Of a stretch of 32,804 bases of DNA, positions 23,005-31,410 are shown piece by piece. Origin of the DNA: Photobacterium sp. TY1-4 (GTDB taxonomy: Bacteria; Pseudomonadota; Gammaproteobacteria; Enterobacterales; Vibrionaceae); contig NZ_CP099737.1 of NCBI RefSeq assembly GCF_025398175.1, forward strand, positions 1-32,804. Reading direction: 5' to 3'. Each line of letters opens with the position of its first letter. The first letter of the stretch is position 1. Position numbers and translations under genes: made by a program. The notes below the pieces were generated by a model. It was not told where the DNA came from. It made no database searches and worked only from the letters and a program-made list of their open reading frames with translations.

Positions 23005-23386
23005 TTGGCTAAAAATCAAGTTCAATTTCAAAAAGGCATTTCTATTCATCAGTTTATAAAAACCTACGGGACTGAGAAGCAATGCCAATATATGGTTACG
23101 TTCAAATTGACGATGCCTACTGGGGCGGTGTGAAGCGTGGTGTCCGTGGTCGTGGTACGAAAGGGAGCGTCCTTCGCCTTCATCTGTTGCCGGTGATGAT
23201 GAAGACGAAGATTTTTATTTCTCTTGGCAGCTCTCTGATTGCCATGTTCAAGTTTTTTTCCGCGATGGTCGTGTTGTTCGCCATAACGGCGAAGATATAG
23301 CTAGGAGCATTGTTGGAGCGCACAATGATGTGGAGTGGTCATTTCCGGCGATAACTGCCTTTCATGATGAGATGATGCAGCTTTAA
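23005..23386 (+). pseudogene. Chimeric remnant of an IS1595-type transposase and another gene
   Basis: The frame from a TTG at 23005 (after AGGAGG at 22991) reads LAKNQVQFQKGISIHQF and KTYGTEKQCQ, the N-terminus of IS1595-group transposases. The frame is then lost. From about 23082 another frame reads YGYVQIDDAYWGGVKRG, the DDE-region motif DDAYWGG of the same family, so the zinc-ribbon part is deleted. After RGRGTKG a third frame runs to a stop at 23386 (DDEDEDFYFSWQLSD, then a predicted alpha/beta tail), which does not look like transposase. So an insertion sequence was internally deleted and joined to the 3' end of another gene. No full inverted-repeat ends were identified. Confidence 0.65.
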
Positions 23387-23463
23387 AGCTGCAACGAGCG
23401 CAGAGCTGGGATAAATCCGATTACCTGCGCTTCTTACGTTTTATGTTCGTCGTGAACTCGATA

Positions 23464-23901
23464 TCAGCGACCTTTGCGCCTGGTATCAAGGATCTTGCTT
23501 GTTGCCGGCGACCCTTGTTCTGAATAGGTATTTTCCAGACGTTTCAGTCCGATACGCCTGTCAGCGCAGCGCAGGATGTCGGCCAGCCCCCACCTGTCTT
23601 CAAATCGTTTTGTCATCAGCTCAGATTGCGGGGTATCGATATAGTCACGGATCAGGTTCGAGATATCTGATGCATCATTTGTATACGGATATTTGCCGCC
23701 GTACTCGGGTTGTGCCTCTGCAGGAAAATCTTTCGGGTAATCCCAGATGATCGTTTTGCCTTGGGCAATCCAGTACCTTGGGCAATCTGTTCCTCCGTGT
23801 GCGCTGTCCATGCGGTAAACACTGCAATGAATCCGCAGTCCGGCAGCTGGATCCCATAGTGCCTCGATCGATTTCTTAAGTTTGCTCCATGGTTTATTCA
23901 T
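23464..23901 (-). CDS. Conserved small protein of the SF0329-like type
   Basis: This 145-residue soluble protein begins MNKPWSKLKKSIEAL and continues with LRIHCSVYRMDSA, PRYWIAQGKTIIWDYPKDF and RWGLADILRCADRRIG. I recall small uncharacterised proteins with this same layout (PWSKLqk..., IHCaVYRM, PRYWI..G..I.DYPKdF, DILRaaDRRiG), which I know as SF0329-like. No catalytic motif or function is known to me. It is the third gene downstream of the serine recombinase and the YggL-like gene on the minus strand, with 30 bases between it and the YggL-like stop. It is probably co-transcribed with them. Confidence 0.65.
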   Translation of the reverse strand: MNKPWSKLKKSIEALWDPAAGLRIHCSVYRMDSAHGGTDCPRYWIAQGKTIIWDYPKDFPAEAQPEYGGKYPYTNDASDISNLIRDYIDTPQSELMTKRFEDRWGLADILRCADRRIGLKRLENTYSEQGSPATSKILDTRRKGR

Positions 23902-23931
23902 ATGGCTTCTTATGCTGTCTGAAATCAGTGG

Positions 23932-24267
23932 TTAAAAGTTGTAGTTCGCATCTTCCAGCTCACCTGCGATGACGGATGTCACTCTGGGATCTCGGCGCAG
24001 CCAATCAATGATGGCTGTGCGATCTTCTTCTGTAGCGCTTTGGTATCGTTTGTACCCGGTGACATAGGCGCATTCAGCCCAGCCGCCGATGCAGAGGCTT
24101 CTCTTTTCGATAATTTCTATGAAGTCGTCAAAGAAGGCATCGTCGCCGGATTCTTCTGCCGAATAGGTGAATGATAAATCAAACCCTTTGACTGCGAATT
24201 CGCCCAAATAGAGTTTTTTCCTCAGGCGTCTGCTTTTGCTGTCTGTTTTATCGTTTTTGATGGTCAT
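23932..24267 (-). CDS. yggL: YggL-like (DUF469) protein
   Basis: This 111-residue protein matches the YggL/DUF469 pattern. It has a basic start (SRRLRKKLYLGEF, compared with SRRLRKKMHIDEF in E. coli), an alternating strand/helix body with FDDFIEIIEKRSLCIGGWAE, and a C-terminal strand near the end (RVTSVIAGELEDANYNF). YggL is reported to bind the 50S ribosomal subunit. A copy on a plasmid is unusual. Its ATG overlaps the recombinase stop (ATGA), so the two are coupled. The N-terminal extension (MTIKNDKTDS) is short and charged. The role here is not known. Confidence 0.78.
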   Translation of the reverse strand: MTIKNDKTDSKSRRLRKKLYLGEFAVKGFDLSFTYSAEESGDDAFFDDFIEIIEKRSLCIGGWAECAYVTGYKRYQSATEEDRTAIIDWLRRDPRVTSVIAGELEDANYNF

Positions 24268-24917
24268 TGTTCGTTGGGTTCTTCAGTATTGTTTAATGTT
24301 TTAGCCAGAATCCGGCACACCTGCGATCGGCTGTAGCCGGTCGCTTCGGCCACTTCGCTCAGGCTCAGACCTTTCTCATTACGGTAGTAATGCACCTTGC
24401 GGTGGCGCTCGGGATCGGCCTGCCGGCCGCGGTATTTGCCTTCTTCTTTGGCGCGCTCAATCCCCTGGGCCTGGCGGTCGCGCCGGGTGATGTAGTCCTT
24501 GCGGGCCATGGCGGCCATCAGATCGATCAGCATGTTGTTGATGGCATCGAGCACTGCTTTGATGATCGGATCGTTGTTGGTCATACGCGCGCTGTCGATG
24601 GCTTGCCAGGAGGTCGGCACGTCCAGGCTGACAATCCGCAACCCCTTCTGCTCGATGCTCTGTTTCAGGCTCTTCCAATTGCTTTCGTTAAGGCGGGTTA
24701 GGCGGTCGATGTTCTCGACCAGCAGGATGTCGTTGTCCTGGGTGTCGGTCAGCAGTCGTTGCAGCTCCGGGCGCTCAAGCTGGGCGCCGCTGACGTTCTC
24801 AATGTAGTAGCTGGCGATCCGCTGGTTGTGGTCGGCGGCAAAGCGGTTGAGGGTGTCTTTGGCCCGCTCGGCATTCTGCTCGTCGGTGGAGGCCCGCAGG
24901 TAAGCCCGGATGAACAT
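24264..24917 (-). CDS. Serine recombinase (resolvase/invertase family), second copy
   Basis: This 217-residue protein has the resolvase fold. It has AYLRASTDEQN with Ser10 as nucleophile, then ILLVENIDRLTRLNE (the family signature with conserved Asp-Arg), then AAMARKDYITRRDRQAQGIERAK (E-helix region). A C-terminal HTH follows (GLSLSEVAEATGYSRSQVCRIL). All key residues are present. It is not close to the recombinase at 3178 and differs in the signature region. Three 20-bp repeats directly upstream of its ATG look like its own resolution site or operator. It heads a minus-strand operon with the YggL-like and SF0329-like genes. Confidence 0.88.
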   Translation of the reverse strand: MFIRAYLRASTDEQNAERAKDTLNRFAADHNQRIASYYIENVSGAQLERPELQRLLTDTQDNDILLVENIDRLTRLNESNWKSLKQSIEQKGLRIVSLDVPTSWQAIDSARMTNNDPIIKAVLDAINNMLIDLMAAMARKDYITRRDRQAQGIERAKEEGKYRGRQADPERHRKVHYYRNEKGLSLSEVAEATGYSRSQVCRILAKTLNNTEEPNEQ

Positions 24918-24948
24918 CGGCGCGTCCTTTTGTCAAAAATGTCCTGAA

Positions 24949-25030
24949 TATCGCATATAGGTGGTCGCAAACTATGCTATCGCATTTGAGTGGTCGCGTG
25001 AAGGGTTTTGTGCCGCAATCAGGTGGTCGC
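24949..25030. repeat. Three 20-bp direct repeats upstream of the second serine recombinase
   Basis: TATCGCATATAGGTGGTCGC (24949-24968), TATCGCATTTGAGTGGTCGC (24978-24997) and TGCCGCAATCAGGTGGTCGC (25011-25030) are spaced 29 and 33 bases apart, close to three helical turns. They start 32 bases upstream of the recombinase ATG (24917). They are probably a res-like site or autoregulatory operator. Confidence 0.65.
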
Positions 25031-25150
25031 AGTGGGGTATGCTTAAAAGTAAATCCTTTCAAATATATGATGCATTTCGGTTGATAGTGATATCTCACCT
25101 TTAAATATATATGTAATACATTTAAAGGTGAGTGCTTTGAATTTCGATAG

Positions 25151-27343
25151 TCATTTTTGATTGTTTTTAACCACTAAAGTAAAAGTGACTCCTCCTAGTT
25201 CGAATTGATTATCAGATGTGGATACTTGCTTTGCATCTATATCAAAAAACTGATTTTCAATAATGTCATTTGACACCTTGCTTGCAGTAGATTTGTCAAC
25301 TGATATATCCAGTTTTATTTCTGTCGTTTGATTACTATTTAACATGAAAGGTCCAATCAAAATGTCATCTGACATCTTTTTGATAGGTACTCTATATTTA
25401 CCATTACCAAGTGATATCAGGTTTTTTAAATTTGGAGATTTAGGTAATATATTCGGGTCGACATTTAAAGTGATTCCTATTATGTTACTCCAGTTTATAT
25501 TATTAACGCCTCTAGGGTTTAAGTTTAAAGTGAGGTTTGTTTTATTAAATTCTTTGTGTCCTTTCATTAAAAATTTACCAGTATTTATATCTAAAGATGA
25601 ATTTATATCGATAATATTCACATTGCGCCATATAAGATCATTGTCATTTTGTACCGCTGAACTAAGGTGGTTAAAACTCAATAAGCTTCCATCATCATTC
25701 CAGCGTGCTAACAAACAATAATGCCCAGCCCCTGGCAGGTTGTTCCATGATGTTCGTATGACAGAAACGCCCGGGTTAATTGTTTCATTATGACTAGCTA
25801 TTAGTGTCCAATCTGAGGGGTTATTAAGGTTGGTGCTAGCATTGGCGTAATACAGCTCTAATTTTCCTGTTTGGTTAGCCGCGGAATCATTATGAACTTT
25901 TACATACAGGTGGTTTTCATGACCTAACTTAGGATCTTGGTGATCATGTTCATGCTCTCTCAAGGTATCTTCTGCATGTCGAATCCAAATGTATGGAGAC
26001 TTCCACATTGCTTTCCCGCTAGTAGCTGGATCAGGCTCAAGACCGGTATCTTCCCAGCTATCTTTCATCCATATACCTATTGATCGGCTCTGGCAACGAT
26101 AATTGGCTATATATTCATCATTTCGATTGAAAACCAAAATGTTATATTCAGGGTTCTCGGTGGTTACAGGTCTCCCTGTTGGATCGCCGTCATATAAAAC
26201 ATTTGGATTCGAGAAATAGCTTACTCGGGTACAATTTGGGCACGGATAACTCATTATCGTGCTCCAAGGGCTTTCAGATCCACTTGGGTTTGGTTGGATA
26301 TGCCCGAAATTATAATTAAATGGGCTTTTGGAGGGGTCGGTATTACCCCGGTCGTGAAGAGCGCCAAAATTGTGCCCAACTTCATGTGCAAGTGATAGAT
26401 AAGTATCAGCACACGTACGCTTGATAACAGTAAATGCCTCGGAGTCAGAACCTGGTTTATCGGCCTCAAAAACTGTATTTCCTCTGCCACATGATTGATT
26501 AGATGTTTCTTCAACTATTAGGGAAACTAAATCGGCTTTTACATCATCTCTAATTCCGTAGATGTAATCGAGGACTCCATCAGAAGGGTTCTGCAAGCTT
26601 TTTAATAATTTCACTTTATCCACACCTAAGTTCGGTTCATTATAATCAACAAGTCCAGAATATACTTCATTAATTCTAAACTCTGCTTGACTGATACTTA
26701 AAGCATTGTTTGCTAAAGCGATTGCGTTAGTTATTCGATTTTTAATCTGAGTGTCACCGCCACTTGCGTCACGTGCTTTAGGTGTGTAAATAACCATGAT
26801 ATCGATGTTTGTATGTTCATCATCACAGCTTACTATCATATTTATGTTTTTAACTTGGTTAATAACATAGTTAATAACTTGATGGTCATCATCCTTAAAA
26901 TAATCTGGATCATATGACTCCATTACTCCATTAACTCCATCATTTGAACGAATAGTGTAGATACGGCCAGGCGTAGCTAACCGGATCTGGTAACTAGAGT
27001 CTATACGCAGAATAAAAATTTCATGACTGTTGCGTATTTCCCCAGACCATGCCATCTGTTGTGATGATAACCTGAGGTCTTTACTATCTTTTGGATTAAT
27101 TGTTGCTTCGATTGTTTTTTGAGGTAATGGTAAGTTAACTCTTATTGGTTTATGAGGGTTAAGTAAATGCAATTTTAGCTTCAAATTGTATTTTTCTATT
27201 GAATCGGTAGTGGTTTTTATAGTTTCATTTATCTCCCAAAGGCTATTTTCATTTCCGATTGACTCGTGCGGGTATATTAATATTGATATAGTTACTGTTA
27301 ATATTAATAATAGTGATTGTATTTTCTTGTTTGTGGATTTCAT
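25151..27343 (-). CDS. Secreted zinc metalloprotease (metzincin, reprolysin-like)
   Basis: This 730-residue protein carries a signal peptide (residues 1-30, LLLILTVTISILIY). The catalytic domain contains LAHEVGHNFGALHDRG at about residues 317-330, which supplies the HExxHxxGxxHD zinc motif with catalytic Glu. A Met-turn IMSYPC follows around residue 360. Both are hallmarks of metzincins such as reprolysins (M12B). Just before lies a disulphide-prone segment (NQSCGRGNTVF, KRTCADTYLS). The remaining 300 residues are probably beta-sandwich-like binding domains. The DNA is AT-rich compared with neighbours, so the gene was likely acquired separately. It may serve in nutrition or virulence; no secretion or inhibitor gene is adjacent. 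Confidence 0.82.
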   Translation of the reverse strand: MKSTNKKIQSLLLILTVTISILIYPHESIGNENSLWEINETIKTTTDSIEKYNLKLKLHLLNPHKPIRVNLPLPQKTIEATINPKDSKDLRLSSQQMAWSGEIRNSHEIFILRIDSSYQIRLATPGRIYTIRSNDGVNGVMESYDPDYFKDDDHQVINYVINQVKNINMIVSCDDEHTNIDIMVIYTPKARDASGGDTQIKNRITNAIALANNALSISQAEFRINEVYSGLVDYNEPNLGVDKVKLLKSLQNPSDGVLDYIYGIRDDVKADLVSLIVEETSNQSCGRGNTVFEADKPGSDSEAFTVIKRTCADTYLSLAHEVGHNFGALHDRGNTDPSKSPFNYNFGHIQPNPSGSESPWSTIMSYPCPNCTRVSYFSNPNVLYDGDPTGRPVTTENPEYNILVFNRNDEYIANYRCQSRSIGIWMKDSWEDTGLEPDPATSGKAMWKSPYIWIRHAEDTLREHEHDHQDPKLGHENHLYVKVHNDSAANQTGKLELYYANASTNLNNPSDWTLIASHNETINPGVSVIRTSWNNLPGAGHYCLLARWNDDGSLLSFNHLSSAVQNDNDLIWRNVNIIDINSSLDINTGKFLMKGHKEFNKTNLTLNLNPRGVNNINWSNIIGITLNVDPNILPKSPNLKNLISLGNGKYRVPIKKMSDDILIGPFMLNSNQTTEIKLDISVDKSTASKVSNDIIENQFFDIDAKQVSTSDNQFELGGVTFTLVVKNNQK

Positions 27344-27584
27344 ATCGTGTCATGATTTTTAGTTTGTTTTGTTTGGAAGTTTAGTCAGCGTTAATTTTAA
27401 TTACAAATGAAATCTATATTCCTGTTCTAAAATCTTAATAATGTTACATGTTAATAAATCTATAAATGATTTTTGATTCACCTGTTTTTTTTGTTGTGTT
27501 ATTTGTCACCAGACGTATACCAATGAATATTAATAAGACGCTAATTTTTTTGAATATTTTTAACGAACAAGCATTAATTCCAGA
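27344..27584. other. AT-rich gap between protease and pseudopilin genes
   Basis: There are about 240 bases of AT-rich DNA that should hold the promoter of the protease gene on the minus strand. A 63-codon plus-strand frame (27466-27657) overlaps the pseudopilin end and has no support. Confidence 0.4.
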
Positions 27585-28106
27585 CTACTCCCCGCACACA
27601 CGCCCTTTACCGTTGAACATAACCTTGGCCGTCATCGGTTTTGCCGGCGTCAGGTGAAAATTCAGCAGTTTGATACTGACGTCCCCCGGGTAAAAATCCG
27701 GGAAGCCCTGCATCGGGGTGAATCTGATACTTGAGCGTGTCGGGTGGCGACTGATGGTGAGCCCGCGATAGCGGCTGCCCTGTAGTATGCTCAGGGTCTC
27801 GTTTCTGCCATCGCAGTCGTTCTCGGTTGCACTGGTGCTGACAACCAGGCACCAGTTGTCAGTTTGGGTCGGAGTGGATGTCAGGTTGATCGTATGGACG
27901 TAAACATCCGTGTTCAGACGGACAGCGCTGTGGCGTGCGTTCATGAGCTCCCCTCTGAATTCGATCGCCAGGTGTTCCATAGCGGCCTGGTCCTGTAGCG
28001 GCATAAACGTCAGCACTGCGAATGCTGCCAGGAGTAGCACAATTCCTAAGGTCACGATCATTTCCAGTAGGGTGAATCCGTGTTCCTTCGATTCTGTTAT
28101 GCTCAT
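27585..28106 (-). CDS. Type IV pilin-like protein (GspH/FimT type)
   Basis: This 173-residue protein starts with MSITESKEHGFTLLEM, the prepilin peptidase signature G|FTLLE with the conserved Glu at +5. A hydrophobic helix follows (IVTLGIVLLLAAFAVL). The remainder is a beta-rich globular domain with cysteines (NWCLVVSTSATENDCDG, then a C-terminal VCGE). This fits the minor pseudopilin family GspH/FimT. It is alone: no peptidase, ATPase or platform gene is nearby, so it would rely on chromosomal type IV pilus or type II secretion machinery. The plasmid-wide palindrome (copy 3) lies about 70 bases upstream of its ATG and may regulate it. Confidence 0.8.
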   Translation of the reverse strand: MSITESKEHGFTLLEMIVTLGIVLLLAAFAVLTFMPLQDQAAMEHLAIEFRGELMNARHSAVRLNTDVYVHTINLTSTPTQTDNWCLVVSTSATENDCDGRNETLSILQGSRYRGLTISRHPTRSSIRFTPMQGFPDFYPGDVSIKLLNFHLTPAKPMTAKVMFNGKGRVCGE

Positions 28107-28142
28107 CCCTGTTATTTCCCTTAATTTTCATAGTTTTAATTA

Positions 28143-28193
28143 TTACGTAAGTTACTCGTTTTGCGTAACTTGCGTAACTTGTGTAAGTTACAT
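28143..28193. promoter_or_regulatory. Plasmid-wide palindrome, copy 3 (upstream of pseudopilin)
   Basis: TAACTTGTGTAAGTTA at 28175-28190 matches the 16-mer with two central mismatches and perfect half-sites. A half-copy TTACGTAAGTTA lies at 28143-28154 and GCGTAACTT is tandemly repeated at 28163-28180. This is the densest cluster of the motif in the window. Confidence 0.65.
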
Positions 28194-28200
28194 ATCTTAC

Positions 28201-28719
28201 TTAAATCAACCGGAACCGGTTCGCCTTCCACTCCGCGCCGTCAATCAGTCCTTCCTGGTAGAGCCCGCCCCAGTCGTAGAAGAACGGCGCAAACCCGCTG
28301 CCGCCGGTGAGGTGACTCAGGCCAATACAGGCAATCACCACCAGGGCGGCAATGGCGTACTCGATGGGATCGCCGGTGCGAAAGCGGCCGCCGAACAGAT
28401 GAAATCGCCGGTCGCTGTAGGGAGAGAAGGGCACGCCGCTCACCGTCATCGCATCGGTGAGGATATGGCTCACCCCGCCCCAGGCGAATGCGCTCAGCAG
28501 GCCGTGGTAATCCCAGACAAAGGTGAAGGCCAGCGCGGCGATCAGCCAGTGGGTAAAAATGTGGGTCGGCCCGCGGTGCTTGAGGTGGCGTCCGCCGGCT
28601 TTGGCCAGGTACTCCATCCAGTCCGGGGCGGTCGCGCCGGCCACGCAGGCGGCAACATGAGGCGGGGAGATCACCGCGCAGGCCGCGCAGGCGATCAGGG
28701 TATGGTTGAACCACTTCAC
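28201..28719 (-). CDS. YdjM-like membrane-bound metal-dependent hydrolase
   Basis: This 172-residue protein fits the YdjM/DUF457 family of membrane hydrolases. It shows GATAPDWMEYL, then HRGPTHIFTHWL with the typical HRGxTH, then GGVSHILTDAMTVSGVPFSPYS. Several hydrophobic segments (LIACAACAVI, WLIAALAFTFVW, YAIAALVVIACIGL) anchor it in the membrane. The histidines and aspartates are thought to bind metal. Family members are often in the SOS regulon, but no LexA box was identified here. Its start overlaps the stop of the upstream exported-protein gene by four bases, so it is the last gene of a coupled three-gene operon. Confidence 0.78.
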   Translation of the reverse strand: MKWFNHTLIACAACAVISPPHVAACVAGATAPDWMEYLAKAGGRHLKHRGPTHIFTHWLIAALAFTFVWDYHGLLSAFAWGGVSHILTDAMTVSGVPFSPYSDRRFHLFGGRFRTGDPIEYAIAALVVIACIGLSHLTGGSGFAPFFYDWGGLYQEGLIDGAEWKANRFRLI

Positions 28720-29561
28720 GGCCGGGCCTCTGTTGGTTGAGGAGGTGAGGGGGGCGGCAGGTAGGCCAGGCGCTGCAGGTACCGGTTAACTTGGTCGATG
28801 CGCTGGTTGTCGCACATCGAGCTCAGCGCCAGGCGCTGCTCGACGATTTGCGCCTCGAACTTGAGGATATCGCGCTGGGCGGCGGCGACTTTCTCCAGGT
28901 ACCCGACCTGCTCGGTGATGTTGGCAATCCCCTGTTTGACCCGGGCCTGGGACCGCGCTTCCAGTGCCAGGTACAGTCCGATCTCCCGGTAAGCATGGTT
29001 GCGGTTCGCCAGGGCTTCGGCAAAACGGGCGACGCTCTGGGCTACGCTGACCCGGCGCTTGTGCTCCCATTCCCGCTCCCGCGATTGTTCGGTGCTGGAA
29101 TAAAGCGGCATCTCGCCGACCAGGCCGATGTAGTGATCGGTGATCTCCGGCCAGTCGCTGCGGTCGTACTGGTCAACGTTGGAACGGACTCCGGCGACGA
29201 TTTTTAGGTCGATGTTGAATTTGCTCTTCTCCGGATAGCAGCGGTTGATGACGGTGAAAATGGCGTCGGGGTCGATTACCGGGGCGCTCTTGAGCGCCGG
29301 GATCGGGGTTTGGAAGCTGGGCGGGGTGCCCTTGAGGGTCGGCAGCTCGAACGGGCGGATATCCGGCGGGGTTTCGGTGGGCTGCTGCCAGGGCAGGCTG
29401 ATCCCCCATCCTTTTGGATGCTGCGTTTGTGCCTGTGCGGCGTCTGCCTGGCTGTCCGGGCTCTGAGGTTCGGCGGCCGGGACTGAAAGCGGCAGCAGGG
29501 CGGCCAGCACGGCGAGTATTCGGATGCTCCGACGGGTTTGTGAACGGTGGTTATTCGGCAC
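28716..29561 (-). CDS. Exported helical protein of unknown function
   Basis: This 281-residue protein has a signal-like N-terminus: basic residues, then ILAVLAALLPLSVPAAE with an AxA-like end, which points to export. A Pro/Gln-rich region follows (30-75). The C-terminal 150 residues are strongly helical with coiled-coil character (SVAQSVARFAEALANRNHAYREI, ARSQARVKQGIANITEQVGYLEKVAAAQRDIL). Cysteines sit at CYPEKSK and MCDNQR. The family is not recognised. The layout recalls periplasmic coiled-coil adaptors. It overlaps the ATPase gene upstream by 11 bases and the YdjM-like gene downstream by four, so the three proteins probably act together. Confidence 0.65.
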   Translation of the reverse strand: MPNNHRSQTRRSIRILAVLAALLPLSVPAAEPQSPDSQADAAQAQTQHPKGWGISLPWQQPTETPPDIRPFELPTLKGTPPSFQTPIPALKSAPVIDPDAIFTVINRCYPEKSKFNIDLKIVAGVRSNVDQYDRSDWPEITDHYIGLVGEMPLYSSTEQSREREWEHKRRVSVAQSVARFAEALANRNHAYREIGLYLALEARSQARVKQGIANITEQVGYLEKVAAAQRDILKFEAQIVEQRLALSSMCDNQRIDQVNRYLQRLAYLPPPSPPQPTEARP

Positions 29562-30273
29562 GGGTCGAGCGCCTCCCGGTGCCGAGCATCTGCAGGCCGC
29601 CGATCACGGCGCCGGCTTCCCAGGCGCCGGAGACGATGCACATCGCGACCAAGAACCAGATCAGCGCCCGGGTGGTGTCGTAGCTGACATCGCTCTCGAG
29701 GTTGGTGCGCTGCGGATCGCGCCGCTCGATGATCGGCCGGATGGACGGCGGCAGCCGGCCTTCCTCGCTGGCGGCAACCAGCCACAGTTTGGCCGAGAGC
29801 ATGCACTTGCGGGCGATCTGGGCCTTGCGGCCGGTGAGCTTGTGGGCATCGTCGATGAACAGCAGCGCCTGGGTGTCGAGCAGGTAGTCGGCCAGCAGAT
29901 CGGCTTTCTGCTGCAGATTGAGCCGGGCCCAGGGCGTCCGGGTTTCGGCTTCTTCGGTGAAGGTCGCGTACCAGGCTTCGATGCCCTTGATTTCGACCCA
30001 GCTCGAGAGCGGCATCAGCCCCTCGAGCAGCACCGGCTGGGGTTGCCGCCCCCAGATCTCGTGGCGGTTGTCGCGAAGCCGGCTGAGCCAGCGGCTTTTG
30101 CCGGAGTCATGCGCGCCGGTGATCAGCTGGCAGCGGGTCCGGCGCAGGCTGGTTTCCTTGCGGCTGTGGCTGGGCGCATACCGGCGCGGCGCATCCACGA
30201 TCAGCGGAGTGACGTAACGGCTGCCGTCCCGGCGGGTGCGGTTGTGATCGGTCCTGAGTTTGAGAAATCGCAT
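29551..30273 (-). CDS. ATPase with C-terminal membrane segment
   Basis: This 240-residue protein has Walker A GAHDSGKS at residues 53-60 and Walker B ALLFIDDAH at about 136-144. It then has a short helical region and a single membrane segment near the C-terminus (ALIWFLVAMCIVSGAWEAG, about 203-221). The compact P-loop followed by an anchor recalls the AAA-like ATPases of plasmids and filamentous phage assembly proteins, but I cannot assign it to either. It heads a minus-strand operon with an exported protein and a YdjM-like membrane hydrolase. No relaxase or coupling protein is in the window, so a conjugation role is not supported. Confidence 0.7.
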   Translation of the reverse strand: MRFLKLRTDHNRTRRDGSRYVTPLIVDAPRRYAPSHSRKETSLRRTRCQLITGAHDSGKSRWLSRLRDNRHEIWGRQPQPVLLEGLMPLSSWVEIKGIEAWYATFTEEAETRTPWARLNLQQKADLLADYLLDTQALLFIDDAHKLTGRKAQIARKCMLSAKLWLVAASEEGRLPPSIRPIIERRDPQRTNLESDVSYDTTRALIWFLVAMCIVSGAWEAGAVIGGLQMLGTGRRSTRAE

Positions 30274-31410
30274 CGCTTATTCCTGCGGGGTATTGCCAGC
30301 AGAATTAGCAAAATTTCACCCAGGGATCATATCGGGGGTTGCAGCTTTCGGGTGACTTCAAGTGACGCTGTAATTATGTTGTCGGTCGCCGGGAGGTGTA
30401 CGAACAACCGCTGTTATTTCCGTACAGCGCGAAAAAATTTTGCGCAGCACATAGGGGTAAATGTTTTGCTTTGAGGGAATAGGGCATCGCTCAGGGGGAT
30501 GTGTTCGAAAATACCGTCCGTTTTTCTCGAACAGGTATCTATGACGGGGGCTGGGTGATGCCAGACAATTGCGTTAGCATCAACCCCCTTCCCATCAAGG
30601 ATCCTTGTGTGGCTTTTCAGCAACGTGCTTTATCAGGTGCGGTTGTTCTGCGACAGATTAGTTTGGGCTGGGCATAGTCGCACGGTCCGCCAACACCGCT
30701 GCAGGTCGAGGCGTTACTCTCTCCCGTTTCCCGACTGGTTTGCGCTCGTGTTTTACGCAAGTTATTTAACTTACGTAAGTTACTCCTGAGTCATACCTCA
30801 CAGCCGGGCTGTTGTGGTTATCACCCGTCAGCCTGTACCTGCTTATCGGCTCCCGTGACTGCGCCACACAGGAGCACGCGTCCCCGTCAAGACGGACACC
30901 TTGCTGTCACCTGCTTGTTGGTTTCTCCGAACCCGGAGGCCGCCCACTTGTTTAAAGTCGCTGGCGTTGGTCTGCCCGCAACGACCAGGAAAAACAGGTT
31001 TCCTGAAATTCTGAGAGTCAGTTCAAAGCGGACGAGTTGATGCGACCGCAGCAAAGCGGCACAATGAAGAGGTCTGATTTCTTATCTCTTGATCACGGCT
31101 CGCTGCGCCAACAGCTCACCGTGTCTGCTCGTCCCTGAGTGCGTTTAATCGTAAGGCTTTCCTCTGGTCGGTTTCCGATACCTCAACCATACCAAGCTTG
31201 GAATTGTGACAGTTTTTTGAATATCGACGACACGGGTGATCTCGGGTGGGGATGAAATGGCGAATTTGTTATTTGCAGGATGAGTCGATCAATAAGATCT
31301 TTCTGACGCACTATAACTTTATGTTTTTGATCTAATATTAATACTCAATATCCGCACACATCAACTTCTGTGCTCTGTCTCTGAAAAGCGCTTCCCCAGG
31401 TAAACCGTTG
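30274..31410. other. Long non-coding region upstream of par
   Basis: There are over 1.1 kb with no gene I can support. It holds one copy of the plasmid-wide palindrome, several C/G-rich segments (about 30,830-31,130) and an AT-rich part (31,310-31,370). It could contain an origin of transfer, partition sites or an untranslated RNA, but no hallmark of these was found. No relaxase gene lies in the window. Confidence 0.45.
30753..30783. promoter_or_regulatory. Plasmid-wide palindrome, copy 4
   Basis: A perfect TAACTTACGTAAGTTA is at 30767-30782, preceded by the partial copy TTACGCAAGTTA (30753-30764). It is about 690 bases before parA and has no gene directly beside it. Confidence 0.65.

Noticed and set aside
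29551..30273. Zot/pI phage assembly protein
   Set aside because: The P-loop and membrane anchor fit loosely, but no phage coat, replication or minor-coat genes are nearby, so the label is not supported.
29524..30474. 316-codon plus-strand frame
   Set aside because: It lies opposite the ATPase and exported-protein genes and is explained by their GC-rich codons.
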